A DNA stretch of 64,000 nt from CAZAYY01 sp964489525 (GTDB taxonomy: Bacteria; Chloroflexota; Anaerolineae; Anaerolineales; JABWBV01), in the NCBI GenBank assembly GCA_964489525.1, contig CAZAYY010000011.1:1-64000 (forward strand), read 5' to 3'. Below the pieces are notes generated by a model, which searched no databases, was not told the origin of the DNA, and was given only the letters and a program-made list of their open reading frames with translations. Made by a program: the position numbers and the translations under genes. This document shows, in pieces, positions 30,017-38,286 of the stretch (within the stretch, counting starts at the first letter, position 1; each line of letters begins with the position of its first letter).

Positions 30017-32051
30017 ATTTTGCCTCCCCAACCTCAATCACCAAATTGCCACTGAAATCCACAAAGGCCTGGTCCCCGGAGTGGAGCAGCACCGTGGTAT
30101 CCGGGCGCACCACCAGAGCCGGGCCGGTGAAAGCATCGCCGGGGAGCAGTTGTTCGCCCGGGTAGCACACCACCTCAGCAAGGCCGCTTTCAAGCGTGAC
30201 CGGGTACGTCCCCAGTGTGGGCAGGGGGCTGCCTGTTGGACGCGGAGCTGCAGCCGGGGCGGGTTGGGGGCGCTCCACCCTGCCCACCCCCCGGACGCGA
30301 ATATTGACCACCTGCAGCGGCAGATTGGCCCGGTAGCCATACTGTTTTTCGTGGGTTGTGGCGAAGGTCTCTTCCCAACCCGGTGCAAAATCCACCGTCA
30401 GCTCGTACGATTGGCCGGTATATCGCACATCCAGCAGGCTTTCCAGGTGCACCTGGTTGGGCGGCACCCCTTCGGCCTGCAGTTCACCCCGGGCGCGTTC
30501 GAGAAGGGGGGCAAAGGCCGCGGGCAGGGCTGCGTTTGCACTCTCCCCACTGAGCATGACGGTTTGCGTATAGTCTTTGATCACGTCTGCCAACAGCATT
30601 CCCAGGGCCGAGAGCGTGCTTGCGTAAGGGGAAACCATCACACGCGGAATTCCCACCCGCCGGGCCAGGCTGGCGGCATGCAGCCCGCCCGCACCCCCAA
30701 ACGAAATCAGGGTGCAGGCGCGCGGGTCGTGGCCGCGCTCCACCGAGATAACCCGCAAGGCGCGCTCCATGTGCGCGTTAACCACGGCTACAATGCCCAG
30801 GGCAGTTTCTTCGATGCTTAAGCCAAGTTTTTTCGCCAGCGGGGCCAGGGCCTGCCGGGCCAGCTCCGGAAAGAGCGGCATCTGCCCGCCCAGAAAGTGC
30901 CCGGGCAGCAAGCGGCCAAGCGCCAGGTTGGCATCGGTGACCGTGGGTAAAAGGGGCTGGCCTGCCGGGGTGCGGCCATAGCAGGCCGGGCCGGGCAGTG
31001 CGCCGGCGCTTTGCGGCCCCACTCCCAGCGCGCCGCCGGTGTCCATATCCGCCACAGAGCCGCCGCCCGCGCCAATGGTGTGGATGTCCATCACCGGGAT
31101 GCGCACCGGAAGCCCGCCAATGACGGCCTCGGTGGTGGTTTGGGGGCCGCGCTGCAGGTCGGCAATCAGCGAGACATCCGTAGATGTGCCGCCCATGTCG
31201 AATGTCACCCAGCCTCCCTGCCCGGTTGGGCTGGCCAGGGCGCTGCACGCCACTACCCCACCCGCTGGCCCGCTGAGGATGCAGCGCACGGCCTGGCGAC
31301 GGGCTTCGGCAATCGAAATGCTGCCCCCGTTGGACTGCATCACCCGGAGGCTGCTGCCGGGGTTCTGCGCATCCAGCCCGGCTTCCAACAGGGCCAGGTA
31401 GCGGTCCATTACCGGGGAGACATAGGCGTTGACCACGGTGGTGGCGGTGCGTTCGTATTCGCGAAATTCGGGCAGCACTTCATGCGAAGCTGAAACGAAA
31501 TACCCGGCTGTGCGCAAGGCCTGCGCCAGGGCGGCCTCGTGAGCCGGGTGGAGAAAAGAGAACAGCAGGCAAACCGCCACAGATTCGACACCGCCCAGGT
31601 TTTGCACTTTGCCTACGATGGTTTCCGGAGCGCCCTGTGCCAGTGGGGCCAGCACTGCGCCGGTGGCGCCGATTCGCTCCTCCACTTCCAGGCGCAGGCC
31701 GGGGGGGATGATTTGCGGCAGGGCTGTAGGCTGGAGCGAATATAGTTCTTCCCGGTTCTGCCGCCCGATTTGCACCACATCTGCAAACCCGGCGGTGGTG
31801 ATCAGCGCAGTGGCTGCCCCTTTGCGCTCCAACAGGGCGTTGGTTGCCACCGTGGAGCCATGCACAACGGCCAGCCTGCCAACATTCCCCAACCGGGCCA
31901 GCCCGGCCAGCACGGCTTGCTCCGGCGCGCCGGGTGTGGAGGGAATTTTGAAGGTGTCCAGGCTGCCATCCTGCGGGTTGTAGACTACAAAATCGGTAAA
32001 CGTGCCGCCGATGTCAACGCCCACGCGTAAAAAAGATGGTTCTACGTTCAC
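30009..32051 (-). CDS. hyuA: Hydantoinase A/5-oxoprolinase alpha-type subunit
   Basis: Protein of 680 residues of the HyuA family with an ASKHA ATPase-like core. It opens with VGVDIGGTFTDFVVY (phosphate loop). NALLERKGAATALITTAGF, the central FDMGGTSTDVSLI and the GGAGGLHA region follow. It works with HyuB in ATP-dependent hydrolysis of cyclic amides or in related carboxylases. Start is GTG at 32051 with GGAG upstream. Its 3' end runs into the mosaic repeat block; hyuB is 1.2 kb downstream beyond prs. Confidence 0.93.
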   Translation of the reverse strand: MNVEPSFLRVGVDIGGTFTDFVVYNPQDGSLDTFKIPSTPGAPEQAVLAGLARLGNVGRLAVVHGSTVATNALLERKGAATALITTAGFADVVQIGRQNREELYSLQPTALPQIIPPGLRLEVEERIGATGAVLAPLAQGAPETIVGKVQNLGGVESVAVCLLFSFLHPAHEAALAQALRTAGYFVSASHEVLPEFREYERTATTVVNAYVSPVMDRYLALLEAGLDAQNPGSSLRVMQSNGGSISIAEARRQAVRCILSGPAGGVVACSALASPTGQGGWVTFDMGGTSTDVSLIADLQRGPQTTTEAVIGGLPVRIPVMDIHTIGAGGGSVADMDTGGALGVGPQSAGALPGPACYGRTPAGQPLLPTVTDANLALGRLLPGHFLGGQMPLFPELARQALAPLAKKLGLSIEETALGIVAVVNAHMERALRVISVERGHDPRACTLISFGGAGGLHAASLARRVGIPRVMVSPYASTLSALGMLLADVIKDYTQTVMLSGESANAALPAAFAPLLERARGELQAEGVPPNQVHLESLLDVRYTGQSYELTVDFAPGWEETFATTHEKQYGYRANLPLQVVNIRVRGVGRVERPQPAPAAAPRPTGSPLPTLGTYPVTLESGLAEVVCYPGEQLLPGDAFTGPALVVRPDTTVLLHSGDQAFVDFSGNLVIEVGEAKYP

Positions 32052-32571
32052 AATGCGCTCCGTATCCCCGGCCTGCCGGGAGGTAAAAAGGCTGTGCAGT
32101 TCCCGGTGGTTGGCCGGGCTTGCGGTGTAAATCGTACCATAATTGTGGGGGGCTGAGAGCCGGGAGCCGGGAGCCAGGAGCGGGGAGCCGGGAGCGGCTT
32201 TTTATGTGTCGAACGAGCGAAGCGACTGAGAAACCTTTCCCATTCTTTCGTAGGGGCGGGTCGCCCCACATCGGAAACCAACTCACACCCACCCTGCCTC
32301 CATCCGGCACAGCCCTCCCAGCCCACCCGCAGACCCGCCCATCCCCCGCAAGGGGATCCCCCACCGTTTCGAAGGCGCGCAGCAGCTGAGAAACCTTATG
32401 CGGCGGCAGTAAGATTCCTCTCGTCTTTGCCGTTTGGAATGAAACCGAAAAACTTGCTGGAAAAAACGAATTCCCCCAATCAGGTATAATTGGCCGTGTC
32501 CGCACCCCCAGCAGCGGGGACCCATTTATTTTGTCCAATATCATAAACCCAAATCCTGAGGAGGAAGCGGT
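32052..32571. repeat. Gene gap with tandem GGGAGCC repeats and a leader
   Basis: Positions 32155-32197 hold five to six imperfect GGGAGCC units. GGGGCG-GGT-CGCCCC near 32252-32267 is a hairpin. CTGAGAAACCTT occurs twice (near 32229 and 32387). From 32485 a TATAAT (32485-32490) starts the presumed leader of the 50-residue ORF; no good -35 is visible. I see no other gene. Confidence 0.5.
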
Positions 32572-32724
32572 ATGCCAGAGAAAAAGAAACAACCGTCAAA
32601 AGCCCCTGTTCAAACCTTGCCGCGGCTGAACGAAGATTGGCTGGCAGTCATCCTGGCTTTTGTCCTGATTTTGTTGGCAGCCCTGGGCCTCTTAGGCGAG
32701 GGCGGCCTGGTCATTCCCTTCTAA
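32572..32724 (+). CDS. 50-residue single-helix membrane protein, split N-terminal helix of YeiH
   Basis: Small protein with an excellent ribosome site (GAGGAGGAAGCGGT before ATG). The basic N-terminus is followed by RLNEDWLAVILAFVLILLAA and a short tail. The EDWLAV-plus-helix pattern resembles, from memory, the extreme N-terminus of longer YeiH/putative sulfate exporter proteins, where it is the first membrane helix of the same chain. Here it stops with TAA 14 bases before the transporter ATG, which has its own ribosome site. It is therefore probably a separately encoded subunit of the transporter rather than a sequencing frameshift. Confidence 0.72.
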   Translation: MPEKKKQPSKAPVQTLPRLNEDWLAVILAFVLILLAALGLLGEGGLVIPF

Positions 32725-32738
32725 AAAGGAGCGCTGCG

Positions 32739-33839
32739 ATGCCCCAGAAGAAAAACACCTCTAAACTCAAAGCGCACCCATCAAACGCCTCTCGGGTTTT
32801 CGATACCATCAGCGGCCTGCTTGTGGTGCTTGCCCTGGCCATCATTGGCTGGCGGGTTTCGACCTATATCGGTGCACTCGACCTGCCGTTTGGCATTCCA
32901 GGCAAAGTCCTGGAATATCCCCTCTGGGCTGCACTGCTTGGCCTGGCGGGCAACTTCATCCTCAAGCTTCTGAAAGAACACGACAGCTTCCGCCCCGGTT
33001 TCAAAACCGAACTGTTCCTCAAGGTTGGTTTGGTGCTGCTGGGTGCGGGGGTCAACCTCAGCCTGCTGGTCACCGCCGCCAGCGGAGCCATCCTGCAAGG
33101 CGTGGTGATGATTGCCTGTGTTTTCTTCTTCGCCTGGTGGCTGGGCCACAAGTTTGGGCTGGATGAAAAGCTGACTGCCGTCATGGCTACCGCCCTGGCG
33201 GTTTGCGGCGTTTCGGCAGCTGTGGCGGCTGCCGGGTCGGTGCTGGCGAAAAAGGAACAGGTCACCTATGTCACTGCCCTGGTCATCCTGACGGCGCTGC
33301 CGCTGATGGTGATTGCCCCCCTGCTGGCTGGTGCGCTGGGCCTGCCCGAAGCCGTGGCCGGGGCCTGGTTTGGCGGCAACATAGACACCACTGCCGCGGT
33401 GGTGGGGGCAGGAACCATCTACGGCGAACAGGCCCAGCAAATTGCCTCGATTGTCAAATCCACCCAAAACGCCCTGATCGGCCTGGTGGCGTTCTTGCTG
33501 GCGGTTGTCTTTGCAGCCCGTTCGGGCAGCGAAACCGGCGAAAAACCCAACCTGCGCATGGTCTGGGATCGCTTCCCCAAGTTTGTGCTCGGCTTTGTGG
33601 CGGCGTCTGTGCTTTATTCTTTTGGCTTTATTGACGGCGGCAAAGGCACAGCCATTGAAGCGCTCAAAAACTGGGCCTTCATGCTCGCTTTTGTCTCCAT
33701 GGGCCTGGAGCTTTCCGTGTCCGAAATGCGCGCCATGGGCTGGCGCCCGGTGGCAGTTTTTTTGATTGTGACCGTGTTCAACACGCTGCTGGCCCTGGGC
33801 GCCGCCTGGCTGATTTTTGGCGTGCTGCTGCCGGTGTAG
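32739..33839 (+). CDS. YeiH-family putative sulfate/anion exporter
   Basis: Polytopic membrane protein of 366 residues and about ten helices (UPF0324/PF03601 family). Recognisable parts are VGLVLLGAGVNLS, ALAVCGVSAAVAAAGSVLAKKE and GAWFGGNIDTTAAVVGAG. Members are annotated as putative sulfate or sulfite-linked exporters, often under CysB/LysR control, but the substrate is poorly established. The start at 32739 has AAGGAG 8 bases upstream; a longer frame from 32637 overlaps the 50-residue ORF and was rejected. Operon with the small helix protein and, 7 bases downstream, an alpha/beta hydrolase. Confidence 0.9.
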   Translation: MPQKKNTSKLKAHPSNASRVFDTISGLLVVLALAIIGWRVSTYIGALDLPFGIPGKVLEYPLWAALLGLAGNFILKLLKEHDSFRPGFKTELFLKVGLVLLGAGVNLSLLVTAASGAILQGVVMIACVFFFAWWLGHKFGLDEKLTAVMATALAVCGVSAAVAAAGSVLAKKEQVTYVTALVILTALPLMVIAPLLAGALGLPEAVAGAWFGGNIDTTAAVVGAGTIYGEQAQQIASIVKSTQNALIGLVAFLLAVVFAARSGSETGEKPNLRMVWDRFPKFVLGFVAASVLYSFGFIDGGKGTAIEALKNWAFMLAFVSMGLELSVSEMRAMGWRPVAVFLIVTVFNTLLALGAAWLIFGVLLPV

Positions 33840-33846
33840 TAACCCG

Positions 33847-34545
33847 ATGACCCGACCTCTGCTGCTGCTTCACGGCGCATTGGGCGATTCGAGCCAGTTT
33901 GCCTCCCTGCGCCCGCACCTGGAAGATACCTTTACCCTGCACACCCCGGACTTTCCCGGTCACGGTGCTTGCCCGCTGGGTGCCCCCCTGACCATGCCGG
34001 CGCTGGCAGCGCAGGTGATTGCCGCCCTCGACGCAGCCCAACTGCCTCAGGCCGATGTATTCGGCTATTCAATGGGCGGCTATGCGGCACTGCTGGCGGC
34101 ATCCGGGCAGCCGCAGCGCTTCCGGCGCATTTTCACCCTGGGAACGCGGCTGCTCTGGTCGCCCGAAGCGGCCGCCCGCGAAACTCGCCTGCTGGACCCG
34201 GCGCGCATGCTCGAAAAAGTGCCGCAGTTTGCCCGGGCGCTGGCCGCCCGGCACACTGCCCTGGGCTGGGAAGCCCTGCTGGCGCACACCGCCCAGATGC
34301 TCATCGCCCTGGGCGAAAACCCGCCGCTGACCTTGGCCGAATTTGCAGCCATCCGGCTGCCCGTGCGCCTGGCGATTGGCGACCGCGACACCACCGCCGG
34401 CCTGGAAGAAACCCTGCAGGTTTACCGGGCGCTGCCCGAAGCCAGCCTGCAAATCTTCCCCAGCACCCCCCACCCGCTGGACCGCCTGCCCCCCGCTGCC
34501 CTGGCTGTTGAAATCAAAGCCTTCTTTAATCCGGGTAAAAATTAA
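33847..34545 (+). CDS. Alpha/beta-fold hydrolase
   Basis: Cytoplasmic esterase or thioesterase-like protein of 232 residues. The oxyanion strand is LLLLHGALGDSS, the nucleophile elbow GYSMGGYAAL, the acid residue lies in AIGDRDTTAG and the histidine in STPHPLDRLP. A MenH-like or general BioH-like activity is possible; no substrate can be named. Start at ATG 33847, 7 bases after the YeiH stop, so it is probably the last gene of that operon. Confidence 0.88.
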   Translation: MTRPLLLLHGALGDSSQFASLRPHLEDTFTLHTPDFPGHGACPLGAPLTMPALAAQVIAALDAAQLPQADVFGYSMGGYAALLAASGQPQRFRRIFTLGTRLLWSPEAAARETRLLDPARMLEKVPQFARALAARHTALGWEALLAHTAQMLIALGENPPLTLAEFAAIRLPVRLAIGDRDTTAGLEETLQVYRALPEASLQIFPSTPHPLDRLPPAALAVEIKAFFNPGKN

Positions 34546-34546
34546 C

Positions 34547-34575
34547 TTGTCAAACCCCATCCTCTCTGCTATAAT
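34547..34575 (+). promoter_or_regulatory. Promoter of tRNA-Val
   Basis: TTGTCA (34547-34552), 17-bp spacer, consensus TATAAT (34570-34575). It ends 11 bases before the tRNA. Confidence 0.85.
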
Positions 34576-34586
34576 CCGTGCACTTC

Positions 34587-34660
<74 letters not shown>

Positions 34661-34670
34661 CTCAAGAAAA

Positions 34671-34702
34671 AAAAGCTGTCCAATCTCTGGACGGCTTTTT
34701 TG
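34671..34702 (+). terminator. Terminator of tRNA-Val
   Basis: AAGCTGTCC pairs with GGACGGCTT, followed by TTTTT, starting 12 bases after the tRNA. Confidence 0.88.
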
Positions 34703-34999
34703 TTTGGGGGACAGGCATAGATTTTGGGTTGCTGGTGGCAGGGGGGCGATCATGCCATGCCTACGGCATTGGCAGCAGGCTGTATCGGATTCTATAAACG
34801 TTTCACCCCTACGGGGTGGGGGACGCGGTTGAAACCGTGACTACATGGGGGAGAGGAGCACGGTTGAAACCGTGACTACATGGAAATGGAGGTTTTGCTT
34901 CAAGCCCGGAGGGCAGGCATGATTATAGGAAATGCCCCGGCGATTTTTCCAAAGCCCGTAGGGCTGGCACTTTTTCGTGCTTCTGAGGGGTCATTCCAT

Positions 35000-35028
35000 T
35001 TGCCGTATCTGGCGAAATCTAGTATAGT
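35000..35028 (+). promoter_or_regulatory. Predicted promoter upstream of a 39-codon ORF
   Basis: TTGCCG (35000-35005), 17-bp spacer, TATAGT (35023-35028). It could serve the small ORF and the membrane protein at 35286. Confidence 0.55.
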
Positions 35029-35074
35029 TTAGACACCCAGTTAACCGGCGGTCTATCAGGCGTGAAAGGGCGCC

Positions 35075-35194
35075 ATGCCAGGAAAGAAGAACACAAAATC
35101 CCAAAAAAGCAACCACGGCCCAGCCCTGGGCGACTTTTTGCAGGGTAGGAAACCAATGGTTTTTTACGACCTTCTAGCGCAGCAAACCAGGTGA
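35075..35194 (+). CDS. Possible 39-residue basic protein
   Basis: Lysine- and glutamine-rich start (MPGKKNTKSQKSNHG) followed by a mixed region ending FYDLLAQQTR. It lies about 40 bases after a credible promoter. Its ribosome site (AAAGGG at 4 bases) is weak and I know no homologue, so it may be chance. Confidence 0.3.
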   Translation: MPGKKNTKSQKSNHGPALGDFLQGRKPMVFYDLLAQQTR

Positions 35195-35285
35195 CCTGGG
35201 TTACACCCCTCGATAGGTCCGTTGTAAACAACACTGTAGGGTAATTTGAGAAGCACCAATTTGGTAAACCAGTGAGAGGCATACC

Positions 35286-35966
35286 ATGTTCCCCGTACGG
35301 ACAATATTTTGGGCAGCGATCGCCATCACCCTGGCCATCATCCTCAACCATATCATCTTGTTCCAGGTGAACGCATCCATGGAAGGTGGGCTGCCTGAGT
35401 TTGTGTATTGGCGGTTTAATATCAACGGCGAGGCCAATATCCCTACCTGGTATTCTACGGCGTTGCTCTTGTTGGTTGCCCAGGCGGCGTTTGGGGTGCA
35501 CCTGCTGCGCCGGCAGGCCGGCCAGGCGTTGGCCCCAGGGTTGGTCCACGTTTTGGGGCGGTATTTCTGGCTGGGTTTTGGGTTGGTGTATGTATTCTTT
35601 TCCCTGGATGAAGCCGCACTGGTGCACGAGCTGTTTGACAAGCTGGGCGCTCCCAAGTGGGTCTTTTTCTATGCGCCTGGAGCCTTTTTGTATGTATCGG
35701 GGTGTTTGTTGTATTTTTTCCGGGTTGAGAAAGACCAGCGCAGTGTGCGAAACTGGGTGTTGGGTGGTTTGCTGGTGTATGTGATCGGGGGTGTGGGCCT
35801 GGAATGGGTTGGCTACCATTACCAACTGCATCTCCACGAGCCGCTGCTGCAAATTGAGATTGTTTTTGAAGAACTGTTCGAGTTTACAGGGACGGCGATG
35901 GTGCTGGCGGGCTGCCTGACTGCTCTGAATGAAGCCCTGGCGCATTGGCTTCCAGCACAGCCCTGA
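35286..35966 (+). CDS. Six- to seven-helix membrane protein of unknown function
   Basis: Hydrophobic protein of 226 residues that I do not recognise. Conserved-looking polar groups sit within or beside helices: SLDEAALVHELFD near residue 102, and EIVFEELFEFTG near 195. The DE-x4-HE and EE-x2-E patterns could form a metal centre inside the membrane, or a channel or transferase site. I preferred this strand over a long opposite frame (35019-35945) because of its clear membrane pattern and the GAGAGG ribosome site. No operon partner; the SAM riboswitch follows. Confidence 0.7.
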   Translation: MFPVRTIFWAAIAITLAIILNHIILFQVNASMEGGLPEFVYWRFNINGEANIPTWYSTALLLLVAQAAFGVHLLRRQAGQALAPGLVHVLGRYFWLGFGLVYVFFSLDEAALVHELFDKLGAPKWVFFYAPGAFLYVSGCLLYFFRVEKDQRSVRNWVLGGLLVYVIGGVGLEWVGYHYQLHLHEPLLQIEIVFEELFEFTGTAMVLAGCLTALNEALAHWLPAQP

Positions 35967-36041
35967 TGTCTTGGGGTGGTGCGCTGGGCTTATACGGGCG
36001 GTTCTGGCCTAATAAACCCCAGGCATATGACCTGAAAATGA

Positions 36042-36070
36042 TAGACATTTGGGCGGCTCTATGGTATGAT
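36042..36070 (+). promoter_or_regulatory. Promoter of the metK riboswitch transcript
   Basis: TAGACA (36042-36047), 17-bp spacer, TATGAT (36065-36070), about 28 bases before the aptamer. Confidence 0.7.
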
Positions 36071-36097
36071 AGCCGCCAACAATTTAGCCTGGAATCA

Positions 36098-36218
36098 CTC
36101 TTATCCAGAGAGGCGGAGGGACCGGCCCGATGAAGCCTCGGCAACCCGTTAGCGCAGGGCAACCTGGCTGCTGAAAATGGTGCCAATTCCGGCAGATGTA
36201 ATCTGGAAGATGAGAGGG
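36098..36218 (+). ncRNA. SAM-I (S-box) riboswitch
   Basis: The conserved S-box blocks are present in order: CTTATCCAGAGAGGCGGAGG, then GACCGGCCCGATGAAGCC, CGGCAACC, GGTGCCAATTCC and GAAGATGAGAGGG. The 5' CTCTTATC pairs with the 3' GATGAGAG to close P1. Binding of S-adenosylmethionine should favour the terminator stem at 36237-36267 and shut off metK. Confidence 0.97.
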
Positions 36219-36236
36219 TAGTGTTGCTGCGCGACG

Positions 36237-36273
36237 TGTGCCCTTTCTTGAAAGAGAACCGGGCACATTTTTA
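36237..36273 (+). terminator. Expression-platform terminator of the SAM riboswitch
   Basis: TGTGCCC (36237-36243) pairs with GGGCACA (36261-36267), with inner pairing around CTTTCTTGAAAG. It is followed by TTTTTATTTTT, just before the metK ribosome site. Confidence 0.85.
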
Positions 36274-36291
36274 TTTTTAAAAGGAGAGAAA

Positions 36292-37518
36292 ATGAGCAAC
36301 ACCTTTATGTTATCCCCCCGGCTGATGTTTACGTCTGAATCGGTTACGGAGGGGCACCCCGATAAGTTTTGCGACCAGATCAGCGACGCTGTGCTGGATG
36401 CCTGCCTCGCACAAGACCCCTATTCCCGCGTGGCCTGCGAAACTGCCACCAAAACAGGTTATGTGATGCTTTTGGGTGAAATCACCACCAAGGCCAACAT
36501 CAACTTTGACGAACTGGTGCGCGCCACCATTCGCTCAATTGGCTACGACGACAGCCGCAAAGGCTTCGACGCCGAAACCTGCGGTGTTTTAGTGGCCATT
36601 GCCCGGCAGTCTGGTGATATTGCCATGGGTGTGGATAAGGCCCTGGAAGCCAAAACGGGCGCGATGTCCGAAGCAGAAATTGAAGCCGTCGGTGCAGGCG
36701 ACCAGGGGATGATGTTCGGCTTTGCCTGTAATGAAACCCCCACCCTGATGCCGATGCCCATTTACCTGGCCCATAAGATGGCCCGCCGCCTGAGCGAAGT
36801 GCGCAAGGATGGCACCCTGCCCTGGCTGCGCCCGGACGGCAAAACCCAGGTGACCGTGGAATACAGCTTCGGCAAACCCAAACGAATTGACACCGTTCTG
36901 GTCAGCACCCAGCATGCTCCGGAAATCTCGCAAGAGGACATTCGTGCTGCCTTGATTGAGCATGTGATCCTGCCCGTGCTGCCTGCTGAACTGGTGGATG
37001 ACGAGATTAAGATTTTCACCAACCCGACCGGGCGTTTTGTGATTGGCGGCCCGCAGGGAGACGCCGGCCTGACCGGGCGCAAAATTATTGTGGATACCTA
37101 CGGCGGGATGGGCCGCCACGGCGGCGGTGCTTTCAGTGGCAAAGACCCGACAAAAGTAGACCGTTCCGCAGCCTACGCCTGCCGTTGGGCGGCCAAGAAC
37201 ATCGTGGCTGCCGGGTTGGCCGAGCGCTGTGAAATCCAGGTGGCCTATGCCATTGGTGTTGCTCGCCCGTTGAGCGTGAATGTGGAAACGTTTGGCACCG
37301 GAAAAATTGCAGATGAGGCGATTGCCGAGGTGATCAACCAGGTGTTCGACCTGCGCCCCGGCGCTATCATTCGTGACCTGGACCTGCGCCGCCCTATTTT
37401 CCGCCAGACGGCTTCCTATGGACACTTTGGGCGGGATGACATTGACCTGCCCTGGGAGCGCACCACAAAGGTGGAGGCCATCCGTGAAGCGGCTGCCCGT
37501 TTAGCTGCGGCTGCCTGA
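36292..37518 (+). CDS. metK: S-adenosylmethionine synthetase
   Basis: Makes S-adenosylmethionine from methionine and ATP; 408 residues. Signatures are SESVTEGHPDK, GAGDQGMMFGFA (ATP site) and GGGAFSGKDPTKVDRSAAYA (phosphate loop). The start is ATG 36292 after AAAGGAGAG; an upstream in-frame codon lies inside the terminator stem. Controlled by the SAM-I riboswitch directly upstream. Its last 18 bases overlap the end of the convergent SpoU gene. Confidence 0.97.
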   Translation: MSNTFMLSPRLMFTSESVTEGHPDKFCDQISDAVLDACLAQDPYSRVACETATKTGYVMLLGEITTKANINFDELVRATIRSIGYDDSRKGFDAETCGVLVAIARQSGDIAMGVDKALEAKTGAMSEAEIEAVGAGDQGMMFGFACNETPTLMPMPIYLAHKMARRLSEVRKDGTLPWLRPDGKTQVTVEYSFGKPKRIDTVLVSTQHAPEISQEDIRAALIEHVILPVLPAELVDDEIKIFTNPTGRFVIGGPQGDAGLTGRKIIVDTYGGMGRHGGGAFSGKDPTKVDRSAAYACRWAAKNIVAAGLAERCEIQVAYAIGVARPLSVNVETFGTGKIADEAIAEVINQVFDLRPGAIIRDLDLRRPIFRQTASYGHFGRDDIDLPWERTTKVEAIREAAARLAAAA

Positions 37519-38286
37519 TTCTCTTCGCTGGCGAACGGCTTCAAACAACAACACCCCGGCAGCAACCGCCGCATTTAAAGACTCCATGCCGCCAGGCATG
37601 GGGATGGAGAGTGTGGTTGGGGTAAGCTGCCGGGTTTCTTTTCCGGCCCCTTCGGCTTCGCCACCCACCAAAACGGCACAAGGGGCAGCCAGGTTGGCAT
37701 CGGTGTAGTGCAGGCTGGCGCTGGCATCCGCCAGGAACACCTGCAGGCTGGACGTGAGGCGGGTGAGTTCATCCCAACCCAGCGCGTGAACTGGCAGGCG
37801 GAAATGGGCGCCCATGCCTGCCCGGACCACTTTGGGGGCGTAGGGGTCGGCGCTGCCAGGGGTGAGCAGCACAGCCTGCACCCCTGCGGCGGCGGCGGTC
37901 CGCAAAATGGTGCCCAGGTTGCCCGGGTCGCGCACACCATCCAGAATTAAGACAAAATCCAATAATGCGGGAATGGGCCGGGGAATCAGCGGCAGCACAG
38001 CCAGCAAACCTTGGGGGGTTTGGGTGTCGCTGGCGGCTTTCAGAACATGGGGGGCAGCGGGTAATGCTTCTACCCCCAGGGTTTGCATCCGGTTTACAAG
38101 TTGTTGGCCTCGATCGCTGAGTGAATCGCTGTACAGCGCAAACCTGGGGATGATCCCGGCAGCAAGCGCTTCTTCCACCAACCGGACACCCTCCACCACA
38201 AAAGCGGATTCTTCGCGCCGCGCTTTTCCCTGGGAAAGCAGCGCCTTGATCCAGCCAACGCGCGGGTTATGGGTGGAGGTGATCAT
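37501..38286 (-). CDS. SpoU/TrmH family RNA 2'-O-methyltransferase
   Basis: SAM-dependent methyltransferase of 261 residues that probably 2'-O-methylates rRNA or tRNA. The N-terminal substrate domain (NPRVGWIKALLSQGKARRE...FVVEGVRLVEEAL) is typical of RlmB/TrmH relatives. The SPOUT knot has motifs DGVRDPGNLGTILRTA, AVLLTPGSADPYAPKVVRAGMGAHFRLP and a third motif around MPGGMESLNAAVAAGVLL. Start set at ATG 38286, which lies within the 3' end of the macro-domain gene, so the two are coupled. The 3' end overlaps metK convergently. Confidence 0.9.
   Translation of the reverse strand: MITSTHNPRVGWIKALLSQGKARREESAFVVEGVRLVEEALAAGIIPRFALYSDSLSDRGQQLVNRMQTLGVEALPAAPHVLKAASDTQTPQGLLAVLPLIPRPIPALLDFVLILDGVRDPGNLGTILRTAAAAGVQAVLLTPGSADPYAPKVVRAGMGAHFRLPVHALGWDELTRLTSSLQVFLADASASLHYTDANLAAPCAVLVGGEAEGAGKETRQLTPTTLSIPMPGGMESLNAAVAAGVLLFEAVRQRRESGSRS

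Larger units (their letters stand above)
34703..35285. repeat. Mosaic hairpin-repeat block, family 2, copy B, plus a small-ORF unit
   Basis: From 34749 to 34975 lie the modules ATGCCATGCCTACGGCAT, TTTCACCCCTACGGGGTG, two copies of CGGTTGAAACCGTGACTAC (34826 and 34861), CAAGCCCGGAGGGCAGG and AAAGCCCGTAGGGCTGG. Each is a small palindrome. From 35000 onward a promoter and a 39-codon ORF follow. Nothing else gene-like is visible. Confidence 0.75.

Noticed and set aside
34826..34883. Two identical 23-bp repeats 12 bp apart, CRISPR-like
   Set aside because: Only two copies, a very short spacer, no leader or cas genes, and the same module occurs singly in other gaps; it belongs to the mosaic repeat family.
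35019..35945. Long minus-strand frame opposite the 226-residue membrane protein
   Set aside because: Its translation is low in hydrophobic pattern and rich in Gln/His/Pro as expected of an antisense shadow; the plus frame has a ribosome site and clear helices.
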